Source: Ciceribacter sp. L1K22
Lineage (GTDB): Bacteria; Pseudomonadota; Alphaproteobacteria; Rhizobiales; Rhizobiaceae
DNA: 64,000 bases
Reading direction: 5' to 3'
Assembly (NCBI RefSeq): GCF_017599385.1
Contig: NZ_JAGFPK010000001.1
Coordinates: 1,727,399 to 1,791,398 of the forward strand
The stretch's first letter is position 1, and each line of letters opens with the position of its first letter. The notes under the pieces are model-generated. The model had not been told where the DNA came from, searched no databases, and saw only the letters and a program-made list of their open reading frames with translations. This document shows positions 30,616 through 38,530 of the stretch, in pieces. The position numbers and the translations under genes are program-made.

Positions 30616-30908
30616 CAGAATTCCCCGGAATCCAGCCCCGGACCGGACAGCGCGCGCCATGCGGCGCCGACGTCCTCAGGCTTCGTGCCTGTGGCGTCGG
30701 AAAAGGCAATCAAGGTTGGTTCATGGCCCATGACGAAATCGAGCAGTCCCGCCAGAAAACCCGGATCGGCGATGGCTTCCCGAAGTTGGTCGGCGCGCAG
30801 TCCGGAAAGTGCCAGGAAACGCGACAGCATGTCCGGCTCGTTGGCAAGCCACCCGAGAACATCGGCCGCCACGGCGAGAGGATCGACTTGGGATTGCTTT
30901 TCACGCAT
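30615..30908 (-). CDS. DUF3572 family protein
   Basis: A 97-residue helical protein matching the small DUF3572 family of alphaproteobacteria (AADVLGWLANEPDMLSRFLALSG, FLAGLLDFVMGHEPTLIAF, the family's typical Trp-Leu and Gly-Leu patterns). No function is known. Starts at the second ATG (MREKQSQVDPLAV); an ATG-like GTG 45 nt upstream is less plausible. It overlaps the HAD gene and is divergent from divK, with which it shares 138 bp of promoter region. Confidence 0.85.
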   Translation of the reverse strand: MREKQSQVDPLAVAADVLGWLANEPDMLSRFLALSGLRADQLREAIADPGFLAGLLDFVMGHEPTLIAFSDATGTKPEDVGAAWRALSGPGLDSGEF

Positions 30909-31046
30909 TTTGATTTTCCATGACCGCGGGCAGGTTACCTTTTTCTCAACCAAATCGTTGTAGCATCAGGCTTCGGGAAATGCCTTGAACTTTTGGCCGT
31001 TCGCCGAGGTTTGACGAGTTTCCATGTGCATGACAAGGCCGGATGA

Positions 31047-31418
31047 ATGTCCAAAAAAGTGATGATTGTCGAAGATAACGAGCTGAACATGAAGCTCTTC
31101 CGCGATCTGATCGAGGCCTCCGGCTATGAGACGATCCAGACACGGAACGGCATGGAGGCACTGGATCTCGCACGCCGCTTTCGCCCCGATCTCATCCTAA
31201 TGGATATCCAGCTGCCTGAGGTTTCCGGACTCGAAGTCACGAAATGGCTGAAGGAGGATCCGGAACTGCACGTCATTCCCGTCATTGCGGTCACGGCGTT
31301 CGCCATGAAGGGCGACGAGGAGCGAATCCGCCAGGGTGGCTGCGAGGCCTACGTATCAAAGCCGATTTCGGTTCCGAAGTTTCTCGAGACGATCAAGACC
31401 TATCTTGGCGATGCGTAG
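31047..31418 (+). CDS. divK: Cell-cycle response regulator DivK
   Basis: Single-domain receiver protein of the alphaproteobacterial cell-cycle phosphorelay (with PleC/DivJ kinases). The 123-residue protein has phosphoacceptor Asp53 (LILMDIQLP), acidic pocket Glu9-Asp10, Thr83 and Lys105 (VSKPIS). It ends after the receiver fold with no output domain. It is followed 18 bp later by pleD, the usual arrangement in Caulobacter and rhizobia. Confidence 0.96.
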   Translation: MSKKVMIVEDNELNMKLFRDLIEASGYETIQTRNGMEALDLARRFRPDLILMDIQLPEVSGLEVTKWLKEDPELHVIPVIAVTAFAMKGDEERIRQGGCEAYVSKPISVPKFLETIKTYLGDA

Positions 31419-31436
31419 GGGAAGGGAAGGGCAGTA

Positions 31437-32813
31437 GTGACAGCGAGGATTCTGGTCGTCGATGACGTCCCCGCCAACGTCAAGCTTCTCGAGGCGCGCT
31501 TGCTGGCGGAGTACTTCGATGTCCTGACTGCGGATAATGGTCCGGAGGCGCTGGCCTTGTGCGAGAAGGTCCAGGTCGACGTCGTCCTTCTCGACATCAT
31601 GATGCCGGCGATGGATGGGTTCGAGGTCTGCGAGCGGCTGAAGGCCAATCCTCGCACAGCACATATTCCCGTCGTCATGGTCACGGCGCTCGACCAGCCT
31701 TCCGACCGTGTGCGTGGGCTGAAAGCCGGCGCCGATGATTTTTTGACCAAGCCCGTCAACGACCTTCAGCTGGTGTCGCGGGTCAAGAGCCTCGTCCGGT
31801 TGAAAACGCTCCATGATGAACTGCGCATACGTGCCGAAACGGCGCGCGACATAATGATGGAAGACATGCTGCGGGGCAGCGACGGCCGTCTCGATGAGCC
31901 GGCCCAGGTCCTTCTCGTCGATGGACGCGGCAGTTCGCAGGAGCGTATTGTCAAGGCGTTGAAACCCATCGCCGACGTGTCTTGCATGTCGGATCCGCAA
32001 GCTGCCATGTTCGAAGCGTCGGAAAACGAGTTTGACCTGGTCATCGTCAACACGAACTTCGATGACTACGATCCGCTGCGGCTATGCTCGCAGCTCCGTT
32101 CGCTCGAGCGGACCCGCTTCATTCCGGTTCTTCTGGTGGTGGAGCAGGATTCGGACACGATGATCGTGAGGGCTCTTGATCTCGGTGTCAACGATTACAT
32201 CCATAAGCCATTGGATCCGAACGAACTGGTCGCCCGCTCGCTGACGCAGATCAGGCGGAAGCGCTACAATGACAGGCTGCGCAACAGCGTTCAGCAGACA
32301 ATAGAGCTTGCTGTCACCGACGCGTTGACCGGGCTTCACAACAGACGTTATCTCGACAGCCATCTGAAGACGCTTTTCAACCGGGCACTGGTGCGGGGGC
32401 GCCCGCTGACCATTTGCATCACCGATATCGACCGTTTCAAGCAGGTCAATGACACCTATGGGCACGATGCCGGCGACGAGGTGCTCAGAGAATTTGCCGG
32501 AAGAATACGGTCCACGGTACGAGGCGCCGATCTTGCTTGCCGCTATGGCGGCGAGGAGTTCGTACTCGTCATGCCGGACACGCCGCCGGAAACGGCCGCT
32601 CTGGTCGCCGAGAGACTGCGGTCGATCGTTGAGAACAAGGCATTCGCGCTCGCAGGTCTGCCGTCCGGACTGCAGGTGACCGCATCGCTCGGCGTTGCCA
32701 CGACGGGACCGGGTATCGAGACGCCAGAGCAACTCCTGAAACAGGCCGATCTTGCTCTCTATCAGGCAAAGAACGGCGGCCGAAACCGTGTCGTCGCCGC
32801 TGTCGCCGCGTAG
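31437..32813 (+). CDS. pleD: Diguanylate cyclase response regulator PleD
   Basis: Makes cyclic di-GMP when phosphorylated, controlling the motile-to-sessile switch. The 458-residue protein has two receiver domains (about 1-125 with phosphoacceptor Asp53 in LLDIMMP, and a degenerate second domain about 150-270) and a C-terminal GGDEF domain with the active-site sequence RYGGEEF. The RGAD five residues before it is the RxxD inhibitory site for product feedback. The start is GTG 31437 after a long purine run (GGGGAAGGGAAGGG). It is cotranscribed with divK. Confidence 0.96.
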   Translation: MTARILVVDDVPANVKLLEARLLAEYFDVLTADNGPEALALCEKVQVDVVLLDIMMPAMDGFEVCERLKANPRTAHIPVVMVTALDQPSDRVRGLKAGADDFLTKPVNDLQLVSRVKSLVRLKTLHDELRIRAETARDIMMEDMLRGSDGRLDEPAQVLLVDGRGSSQERIVKALKPIADVSCMSDPQAAMFEASENEFDLVIVNTNFDDYDPLRLCSQLRSLERTRFIPVLLVVEQDSDTMIVRALDLGVNDYIHKPLDPNELVARSLTQIRRKRYNDRLRNSVQQTIELAVTDALTGLHNRRYLDSHLKTLFNRALVRGRPLTICITDIDRFKQVNDTYGHDAGDEVLREFAGRIRSTVRGADLACRYGGEEFVLVMPDTPPETAALVAERLRSIVENKAFALAGLPSGLQVTASLGVATTGPGIETPEQLLKQADLALYQAKNGGRNRVVAAVAA

Positions 32814-33361
32814 CGTGATGGACACATCGCCCGAAGAAGGCGACGTAAAAATTGGCCACAACAAATTGAGGGATTGCCAGGGCGGCTTGGCTGGATGACA
32901 ATGCGCCCATTGAAATGCGTCGAGGCTGGGCGTCACGTTCACAACCTCGTTTTCAAGATAAGTATAATTTGGCTGTACTTAAATCAATTGGGCATTCAGG
33001 CGTTTCCCCGGGATTGTTTCGTGGGTTGCGTTCGGATCGGCTTTAATTGAGTGGGCCGTTTTACGCCCTAAAATCCTCTTCCTAGATCGTCTAGACTTGA
33101 TCGCTTTTTATGAGAGAGCGAGAGATACTGCTCTTTCAGCGTTTCATCTCAGACTGTACATTAAATTTATAGAAAGAAGACAGAAGAAGAGTTGGACTTC
33201 GATCTGTATAAACCTTGTATTCGGTGCCGTTTCGGGACGCAATTTTAACCATATTTGAGGACGAGCGCGGTATTGGGTTAAGAATTAGTTGATTTTTCTT
33301 CCGATTTGCGCAAGTTTGAGATGCGACTTGAAAAAGTCGGGCAAAAATTTGCAGATACCCC
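32814..33361. other. Long intergenic region after pleD, no protein gene seen
   Basis: More A/T-rich than the flanking genes, especially 33060-33300. I see no terminator directly after pleD and no supported protein gene. Two CtrA-like motifs lie at 33245-33292, and a structured RNA candidate follows. The region probably serves as the control region of that RNA. Confidence 0.5.
33245..33292 (+). promoter_or_regulatory. Pair of CtrA-like motifs
   Basis: TTAACCAT at 33245-33252 is a perfect half-site of the CtrA recognition sequence, and TTAA-N7-TTGA at 33278-33292 matches seven of eight bases of TTAA-N7-TTAA. They lie 70 to 117 bp upstream of the proposed start of the structured RNA. This is a suggestive but unproven assignment because such AT-rich motifs also arise by chance. 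Confidence 0.4.
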
Positions 33362-33507
33362 ATGATGCTCAGGTCCGCCGCATCTCCTGGGTCGTGGGGT
33401 CGGTCGGTTGGCGTGCAATATACGCGGTTCCTCGTGCCGCTTTGCATGCCGACCGACCCCCAAACAAAAAAGCACCACGGTTGGCTTTGCCCCGTGGTGC
33501 TTTTTTT
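33362..33507 (+). ncRNA. Candidate structured small RNA with intrinsic terminator
   Basis: A three-tier stem-loop followed at once by a strong terminator. Outer stem GGGGTCGGTCGG (33396-33407) pairs perfectly with 33449-33460. The middle stem (33412-33418 with 33442-33448) has one G-U pair, and the inner stem is GCGG/CCGC (33424-33427 with 33437-33440). The apical loop TTCCTCGTG contains a CCTC that could pair with ribosome-binding sites. The 5' end is a guess: a TTGAAA at 33328-33333 could be a -35 box with a poor -10. The stem would also form on the other strand. I do not recognise a named family. Confidence 0.5.
33466..33507. terminator. Strong bidirectional intrinsic terminator
   Basis: Fifteen-pair stem: AAAAAAGCACCACGG against CCGTGGTGCTTTTTT around an 11-nt loop, with a T-run of seven on the plus strand and T-run on the minus strand as well. 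It ends the candidate small RNA. Confidence 0.85.
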
Positions 33508-33525
33508 GTCTCAGCCTGTCCCGAT

Positions 33526-33558
33526 AAAAAAAAGCGCCGCAAATGCGACGCTCTTTTT
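33526..33558 (-). terminator. rpmG terminator
   Basis: Stem AGCGCCGC/GCGACGCT with one internal mismatch and AAAT loop, flanked by eight A on the left, which become a U-tract on the minus strand. It lies 22 bp beyond the rpmG stop. The T-run at its right side could also stop plus-strand transcripts. Confidence 0.75.
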
Positions 33559-33579
33559 CAATAGAGGAGAAAGAATACC

Positions 33580-33747
33580 TTACTTGATCTTCGTTTCCTT
33601 GAACTCGACGTGCTTCTTGACGACCGGATCGTACTTGGTCTTGGTCATCTTGTCGGTCATCGTGCGGCTGTTCTTCGTGGTCACGTAGAAGAAACCGGTG
33701 TCGGCCGTCGACAGCAGCTTGATCTTGATGGTGGTAGCCTTGGCCAT
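33580..33747 (-). CDS. rpmG: 50S ribosomal protein L33
   Basis: Large-subunit ribosomal protein of 55 residues. Begins [20 protein letters not shown] and contains [20 protein letters not shown] and the basic end VEFKETKIK, which is the form without zinc-binding Cys. AAGGCAGGA precedes the ATG. It stands alone between two terminators and the MFS gene. Confidence 0.97.
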   Translation of the reverse strand: MAKATTIKIKLLSTADTGFFYVTTKNSRTMTDKMTKTKYDPVVKKHVEFKETKIK

Positions 33748-33840
33748 GGTCGTCCTGCCTTCAATAAAAAACGAAGCCGTGGCGGGCGGAAGCGCTCCAC
33801 GGCAAATTCTGGCGCGAAACTACAAATCGCGCCCGAAAAG

Positions 33841-35022
33841 TCAAGCCTGTTTGGGTCTAAAAAGCAGTCTGCCCAGCGAAAGCGCGACATAGAGGGCAAA
33901 GAAGCCCGCGATTGCATAGGCGAAACCGTGATTGCCGGAGATGTCAATCGCCACGCCGATCGCTTGTGGACCGGCTACGGTTCCCACCGCATAGCAGAAA
34001 ACGAAGGCGGCATTGGCTGCCGCGAGATCGGACCCTGTGAGTCGCGATCCGAGGTGGCTCAAGCCGACCGTATAAAGACCCGAGACACTTCCGCCCCAGA
34101 ACAGGAGCACGATCGCCATCAAAACCCAGTTGTGCGACAGCCACGGCAGGGCAAGCGAACCGCACAGTCCGATCACCGCCATGATCGATAGCAAGAGCCG
34201 CCGATCCTTCAATCCATCTGACAGCATCCCCACTGGGATCTGGAAGACCATGTTTCCGACCCCCATGACGGTGAGCAGCAGCGCAGCCTGGGATTCGCTG
34301 AAGCCGGTTCTTGTCGCATAGATCGGGAAGAGCGAGAGGCCTCCAGCCTCCACGGCGCCAAAAACGAAGACTGCTGCCGTCGCTGTCGGCACCAGGAAGA
34401 TATACCGGAAGAAATGGCTCTGCGGCTTCTCGTTCAACTGCGGGCTCTCGCCGCGCGCGATGTAGATCGGCACGGCTGCAAGGAGGATCGCTATCGCTCC
34501 AACGGCAAACGGCAGGATGCCGTCGCTGCCGAGGAGAGAGAAGAGCAGGGGGCCGCATGCAAAACCAAGTGAGAGCACGGTGGCATAGATGCCGAGCACA
34601 AAGCCGCGTCGCGAGGGAGGAGCCGCGACGTTGATCCAGAATTCCGACAGGATGAAAAGTGTCGTCGTTGCGCCATGGAACACGAGGCGCAGCGGAAACC
34701 ACATCCAGAAAGCATCGGCGAAATAGAAACCCAGGCCGCTGATCGCCGACAGAAATACCGCCCACAGCATGGTGCGCGCCACGCCAAGCTCGTGTGCGAG
34801 CCTGGTTGTGATCGGCGCCGCAACCATGGCTGCGACACCGGCCATCGCGGTGTTGAGGCCGATCAGCGTCGAGGGGATGCCACGTTTTTCCAGTATGATG
34901 CTGAGCAAGGGAAGGCCGAGGCCTATCGCAATGCCAACCGCCGTGATGGCCGAGATAGCAGCAACCAGCGAAGGCCAGTGAATGTCCTCGCGATGGCCGT
35001 TCTCGGATATGCCTTTAGACAT
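33841..35022 (-). CDS. MFS transporter (YcaD-like)
   Basis: A 393-residue major facilitator protein with twelve hydrophobic segments, a short cytoplasmic N-terminus and a central loop near residues 195-210. The sequence SDGLKDRRLLLSIMAVIG resembles the conserved cytoplasmic loop of the family in the second half. The substrate cannot be told. It starts 11 bp after the NUDIX gene and probably ends the rnr-DUF983-NUDIX-MFS operon. Confidence 0.85.
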   Translation of the reverse strand: MSKGISENGHREDIHWPSLVAAISAITAVGIAIGLGLPLLSIILEKRGIPSTLIGLNTAMAGVAAMVAAPITTRLAHELGVARTMLWAVFLSAISGLGFYFADAFWMWFPLRLVFHGATTTLFILSEFWINVAAPPSRRGFVLGIYATVLSLGFACGPLLFSLLGSDGILPFAVGAIAILLAAVPIYIARGESPQLNEKPQSHFFRYIFLVPTATAAVFVFGAVEAGGLSLFPIYATRTGFSESQAALLLTVMGVGNMVFQIPVGMLSDGLKDRRLLLSIMAVIGLCGSLALPWLSHNWVLMAIVLLFWGGSVSGLYTVGLSHLGSRLTGSDLAAANAAFVFCYAVGTVAGPQAIGVAIDISGNHGFAYAIAGFFALYVALSLGRLLFRPKQA

Positions 35023-35033
35023 GCGCGCAGACC

Positions 35034-35735
35034 TCAGATGGTGCCACGGACGAAGCGGCCATGCCGCTCGTAGTAAAACGGACCGCCGAGACCAAAAGGT
35101 AAAGAGGGTTCAGCATGCATGAGTGTTGCCACGTCTTCCAGAATGGTTCGTGTAATCGAGGCCATGTTCAGTCCTGAAATCGCGTCCATGTCAACCCAGC
35201 GGAGATCGCTGAGTTCCTCGCTGTCCCGCAGACTTGTCAGGTCGAGCGCGGTTTCATCGGCGAAGGTGCAGAAAAAGCGGGTATCGAAGCGTCGGACATT
35301 CCCTGGCGGCGTGATGGCTCGAGCGACATAACGAAGCGTCGAAAGATCGGCCTTGCCGTTGTTCGCATCGCCGATCCAGAGCCCGGTTTCCTCGTGCAAT
35401 TCCCTGACAGCGGCAAGTGCCAGCGCCCTGGCACGCGATATGGAAAGTCCCTCGTTGCAGAGCCGTTCGATCACCAGGGGATGGGCGTCACTGGCAAACG
35501 GATGTCGGAAGTCGCACCGATCGCGTCGTCCGCCGGGAAATACATAGAAATCGGGCATGAAGACGTTCGCTGCCGACCGCTTCCCCACCAACACTCGCAG
35601 GCGTCCGCCAGCGCGGTCGAACACCATCACAGTGGCCGCGTCGCGAGGTCGCAATCCAACCGTCACGTCCGTGCCCCCGAACAGCGCATTATGCGTCGCG
35701 GGGGGGCGGATCAATCGCTTCCGGAGTGTCGTCAT
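35034..35735 (-). CDS. NUDIX hydrolase (NUDT19-like)
   Basis: A 233-residue NUDIX protein. The hydrolase box is recognisable as FPGGRRDR followed, after an insertion of about 40 residues, by AVRELHEETGLWI, the arrangement typical of NUDT19-type enzymes, which act on CoA derivatives or other nucleoside diphosphates. The preferred start ATG 35735 overlaps the end of the DUF983 gene by 47 bp; an ATG at 35750 is the alternative. The substrate is unknown. Confidence 0.85.
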   Translation of the reverse strand: MTTLRKRLIRPPATHNALFGGTDVTVGLRPRDAATVMVFDRAGGRLRVLVGKRSAANVFMPDFYVFPGGRRDRCDFRHPFASDAHPLVIERLCNEGLSISRARALALAAVRELHEETGLWIGDANNGKADLSTLRYVARAITPPGNVRRFDTRFFCTFADETALDLTSLRDSEELSDLRWVDMDAISGLNMASITRTILEDVATLMHAEPSLPFGLGGPFYYERHGRFVRGTI

Positions 35736-36147
35736 GACCGCCGAAGCCATGCATCCGCAGCGCCCATTGCAAGCCTACGACGCCGCCCTTGATCGGCTGG
35801 ATGCACAGCAGGGAGGTGATGACCGCGATGGGAGCCCATATGGCCAGGTGCACCCAGTCTGAGGCTGGGAAGACGAGATCGGTCATCATGTAGCCGCCGA
35901 GCAGCACATGGCCAAGTACCACGATGACGAGATAAGGCGGCAGGTCGTCGGCGCGCTGGTGGTGCATTTCCTCCCCGCAAACCGAGCAGGTATCAACCGG
36001 TTTCAGGAAGGCGCGAAAGAGACGGCCGCTGCCACAGGCTGGACACGTGTTCAGCATCCCGCGCCGGATCGAACGGCCGAGCGGCCGTTCTGCCTGTTCG
36101 TCCCCGCCGAACCGCAGTGCTGTGGTATCTTGGCCCGTCGTGCTCAT
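35689..36147 (-). CDS. DUF983 family membrane protein with zinc-ribbon motif
   Basis: A 152-residue protein with two CxxC pairs (CPACGSGRLF and CSVCGEE, about 29-60) and two membrane helices (about 72-95 and 100-120), the DUF983 pattern. Members often sit near cytochrome oxidase genes or, in rhizobia, after rnr. The role is unknown. GAGGAAAC precedes the ATG. It overlaps the NUDIX gene and lies 11 bp after rnr. Confidence 0.88.
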   Translation of the reverse strand: MSTTGQDTTALRFGGDEQAERPLGRSIRRGMLNTCPACGSGRLFRAFLKPVDTCSVCGEEMHHQRADDLPPYLVIVVLGHVLLGGYMMTDLVFPASDWVHLAIWAPIAVITSLLCIQPIKGGVVGLQWALRMHGFGGHDDTPEAIDPPPRDA

Positions 36148-36158
36148 CGTTTGTTTCC

Positions 36159-38528
36159 TCAACGGCGTCCGCGGGGCGGCCGTGTTCCGGGCTGCTTGCC
36201 GCGTCGTTTTGTTTTGTGGAAGGACCGTACAGCCGTCGGCATCGGACGTCCTTCGCTCAGCATTTCGAAGCGCAACGCGCCGGCGAGCGGGATCGCTTCC
36301 GCCAACCGAACCTCAATGCTGTCGCCAAGACGATATCCGAGACCGGTCTTCTCGCCTGAGAGAGCCTGATGCGCTTCGTCGTAGATATAGTAGTCGCGTC
36401 CCAGTGTGGAAACCGGAATGAAGCCGTCCGCGCCGAACTGCGGCAATGTGACAAAGAGGCCGGACTTGGTGACGCCGGAAATCTGCCCCTGAAACTCGTC
36501 GCCGATGCGGCCAGCGAGATGATGCGCGATCAGCCGGTTGATCGTGTCACGCTCGGCGGCCATCGCACGGCGTTCGAAGGTCGAGATCTCGGCCGCGATG
36601 TCATCAAGCGTGGCTTCCTCGTCCGGCGTGATCCCGCCTTCGCCAAGCCCCAGCGAGCCGACCAGGGCCCGGTGTACGATAAGGTCCGCATACCGGCGGA
36701 TCGGGGAGGTGAAGTGGGCGTACTTCATCAGGTTCAAGCCGAAGTGCCCAATGTTTTCGGGGCTGTAGACGGCTTGGCTCTGGCTGCGCAGTACCATCTC
36801 GTTGACCATGGTCTGGTGCGGCGTGTCGAGCGCTCTGGCGAGGATGCCGTTGAAGGAATTGGACCTCAGATTGCCCTTTGCAAGCGAGAGTCCGATTGTA
36901 CCGAGGAACTCTCTCAGCGCTTCTTGCTTTGAAAGGCTTGGCGCGTCATGAACACGGTAGACGAGCGGCTGGCGCTTTTTCTCCAGCGTCTCGGCGGCCG
37001 AGACGTTGGCCTGGATCATCATCTCTTCGATCAGCTTGTGGGCGTCGAGACGTTCCGGAATGTGGACCCGATCGACCGTCCCGTCTTCCTTTAGTATCAA
37101 CTTGCGCTCCGGCATGTCGAGCTCGAGCGGTTGGCGGCGGTCCCGTCCGGCCTTCAGGATACGATAGGCTCCCCAGAGCGGCTTCAAGATCGGTTCCAGC
37201 AGTGGCCCGGTCTTGTCGTCAGGTTTGCCGTCGATCGCAGCCTGTGCCTGCTGGTAGGAGAGCTTTGCCGCGCTTTTCATCATCACGCGATGGAACGTGT
37301 GGCTGGCCTTGCGACCTTCCTTGGAGAAGACCATGCGCACCGCGAGCGCCGGTCGATCCTCGCCTTCCCGCAATGAGCAGAGATTGTTGGAGATCCGCTC
37401 AGGCAACATCGGTACGACCCTGTCTGGGAAGTATACGGAATTGCCTCGCTTCACCGCCTCGCGGTCAAGTGGCGACTTGGGCCGCACGTACCAGGAAACG
37501 TCGGCGATCGCGACGGTAACGATTACGCCGCCCGGATTGTCGGGGGAGGGATCCGGCTCGGCATAGACCGCGTCATCATGATCCTTGGCGTCGGCCGGAT
37601 CGATGGTGATCAGCGGAACCTGACGCCAGTCCTCGCGATGCGACATCGTCGCGGGCTTGGCGGCCTCGGCCTCGGCGAGCACCGTGTCCGGAAAGACATG
37701 CGGTATGCCATGCGCATGGATGGCGATCATTGAGATCGCCTTTTCCGAAGCTACGGACCCTACGACATTCAGCACGCGGGCCCGCTTCAGTCCGAGACGC
37801 GTTGCCGACCGCATGGTTTCCACCTCGACCAGATCGCCATCTTTTGCGCCGTTGAGGTCGACGGCGTCGATCGTCATTTCGTCGTCACGGCGGTCGATCG
37901 GCAGGATGCGTCCCGTGTCGCCGCTAACCCGCGCCTTGTAGACGCCGAGAACAGAGAGCCTTGTCTTGTCGATGACCTTGATGATCCGGGCGGTGTAGGC
38001 GGGGCCGGCGCGCTCCTTGGACGGAAAGATCTTCGCGAGAACACGGTCTCCCAGCCCGCCGACAGGCGCCTTACCCTTGGCGCGGTCGGCGCTTGATTGG
38101 CGGATCGAAACGGCGGGTGCGACGCCGAGTTCCTCGTTCCACTCCGCCGGCCGGCCGATGAGGTCGCCATCCTTGTCGCGGGTCGTGATGTCGAGAACGG
38201 TGACCGGCGGCAACGCACCCGGCCGTGTCAGTGATTTCCTGTTCTTCTCGACGAGCCCGTCTTCTTCCAGCGCCCGCAGCATGTCCTTCAATTCGACACG
38301 CGCCTCGCCCTTCAGGCCGAAAGCCTTGGCAATTTCCCGCTTTGAGGCGCGGTCCGGATTGTCCGAGATATAAGCAAGCAGCACCTCCTTCGGAGGAAGC
38401 TGTCCGTGCTTGATCGTGCTCTCGTTCTTGTTCGAAGCACCACCTTCCGCGGCAACCTTGGCTGCGCGCCGCTCCCGTCTGTTCCGTGGAGCGGTCGTCA
38501 TGTCGGTGTCGCGCGGTGTCTTGCTCAA
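36159..38528 (-). CDS. rnr: Ribonuclease R
   Basis: Processive 3'-5' exoribonuclease that degrades structured RNA. The 789-residue protein has an N-terminal winged helix (about 40-105), OB-fold domains, the RNB catalytic domain with its Asp cluster in TIDPADAKDHDDAVY (about 305-320) and RYADLIVHRAL, then an S1 domain (about 670-750) and a short basic tail. TTG 38528 has AAGAAGAG upstream inside the end of topA; ATG 38501 is the alternative start, with no clear binding site. The 2 bp spacing to topA indicates coupling. Confidence 0.94.
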   Translation of the reverse strand: MSKTPRDTDMTTAPRNRRERRAAKVAAEGGASNKNESTIKHGQLPPKEVLLAYISDNPDRASKREIAKAFGLKGEARVELKDMLRALEEDGLVEKNRKSLTRPGALPPVTVLDITTRDKDGDLIGRPAEWNEELGVAPAVSIRQSSADRAKGKAPVGGLGDRVLAKIFPSKERAGPAYTARIIKVIDKTRLSVLGVYKARVSGDTGRILPIDRRDDEMTIDAVDLNGAKDGDLVEVETMRSATRLGLKRARVLNVVGSVASEKAISMIAIHAHGIPHVFPDTVLAEAEAAKPATMSHREDWRQVPLITIDPADAKDHDDAVYAEPDPSPDNPGGVIVTVAIADVSWYVRPKSPLDREAVKRGNSVYFPDRVVPMLPERISNNLCSLREGEDRPALAVRMVFSKEGRKASHTFHRVMMKSAAKLSYQQAQAAIDGKPDDKTGPLLEPILKPLWGAYRILKAGRDRRQPLELDMPERKLILKEDGTVDRVHIPERLDAHKLIEEMMIQANVSAAETLEKKRQPLVYRVHDAPSLSKQEALREFLGTIGLSLAKGNLRSNSFNGILARALDTPHQTMVNEMVLRSQSQAVYSPENIGHFGLNLMKYAHFTSPIRRYADLIVHRALVGSLGLGEGGITPDEEATLDDIAAEISTFERRAMAAERDTINRLIAHHLAGRIGDEFQGQISGVTKSGLFVTLPQFGADGFIPVSTLGRDYYIYDEAHQALSGEKTGLGYRLGDSIEVRLAEAIPLAGALRFEMLSEGRPMPTAVRSFHKTKRRGKQPGTRPPRGRR

Positions 38529-38530
38529 TG

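Noticed and set aside
30909..31046. CtrA site upstream of divK
   Set aside because: TCAACCAA and GGTTACC are visible but neither matches TTAA-N7-TTAA or TTAACCAT well enough.
33362..33400. SRP RNA (4.5S) resemblance of CAGGTCCG
   Set aside because: Only eight bases match; the conserved GGAAGGAAGCAGCC region that should follow is absent.
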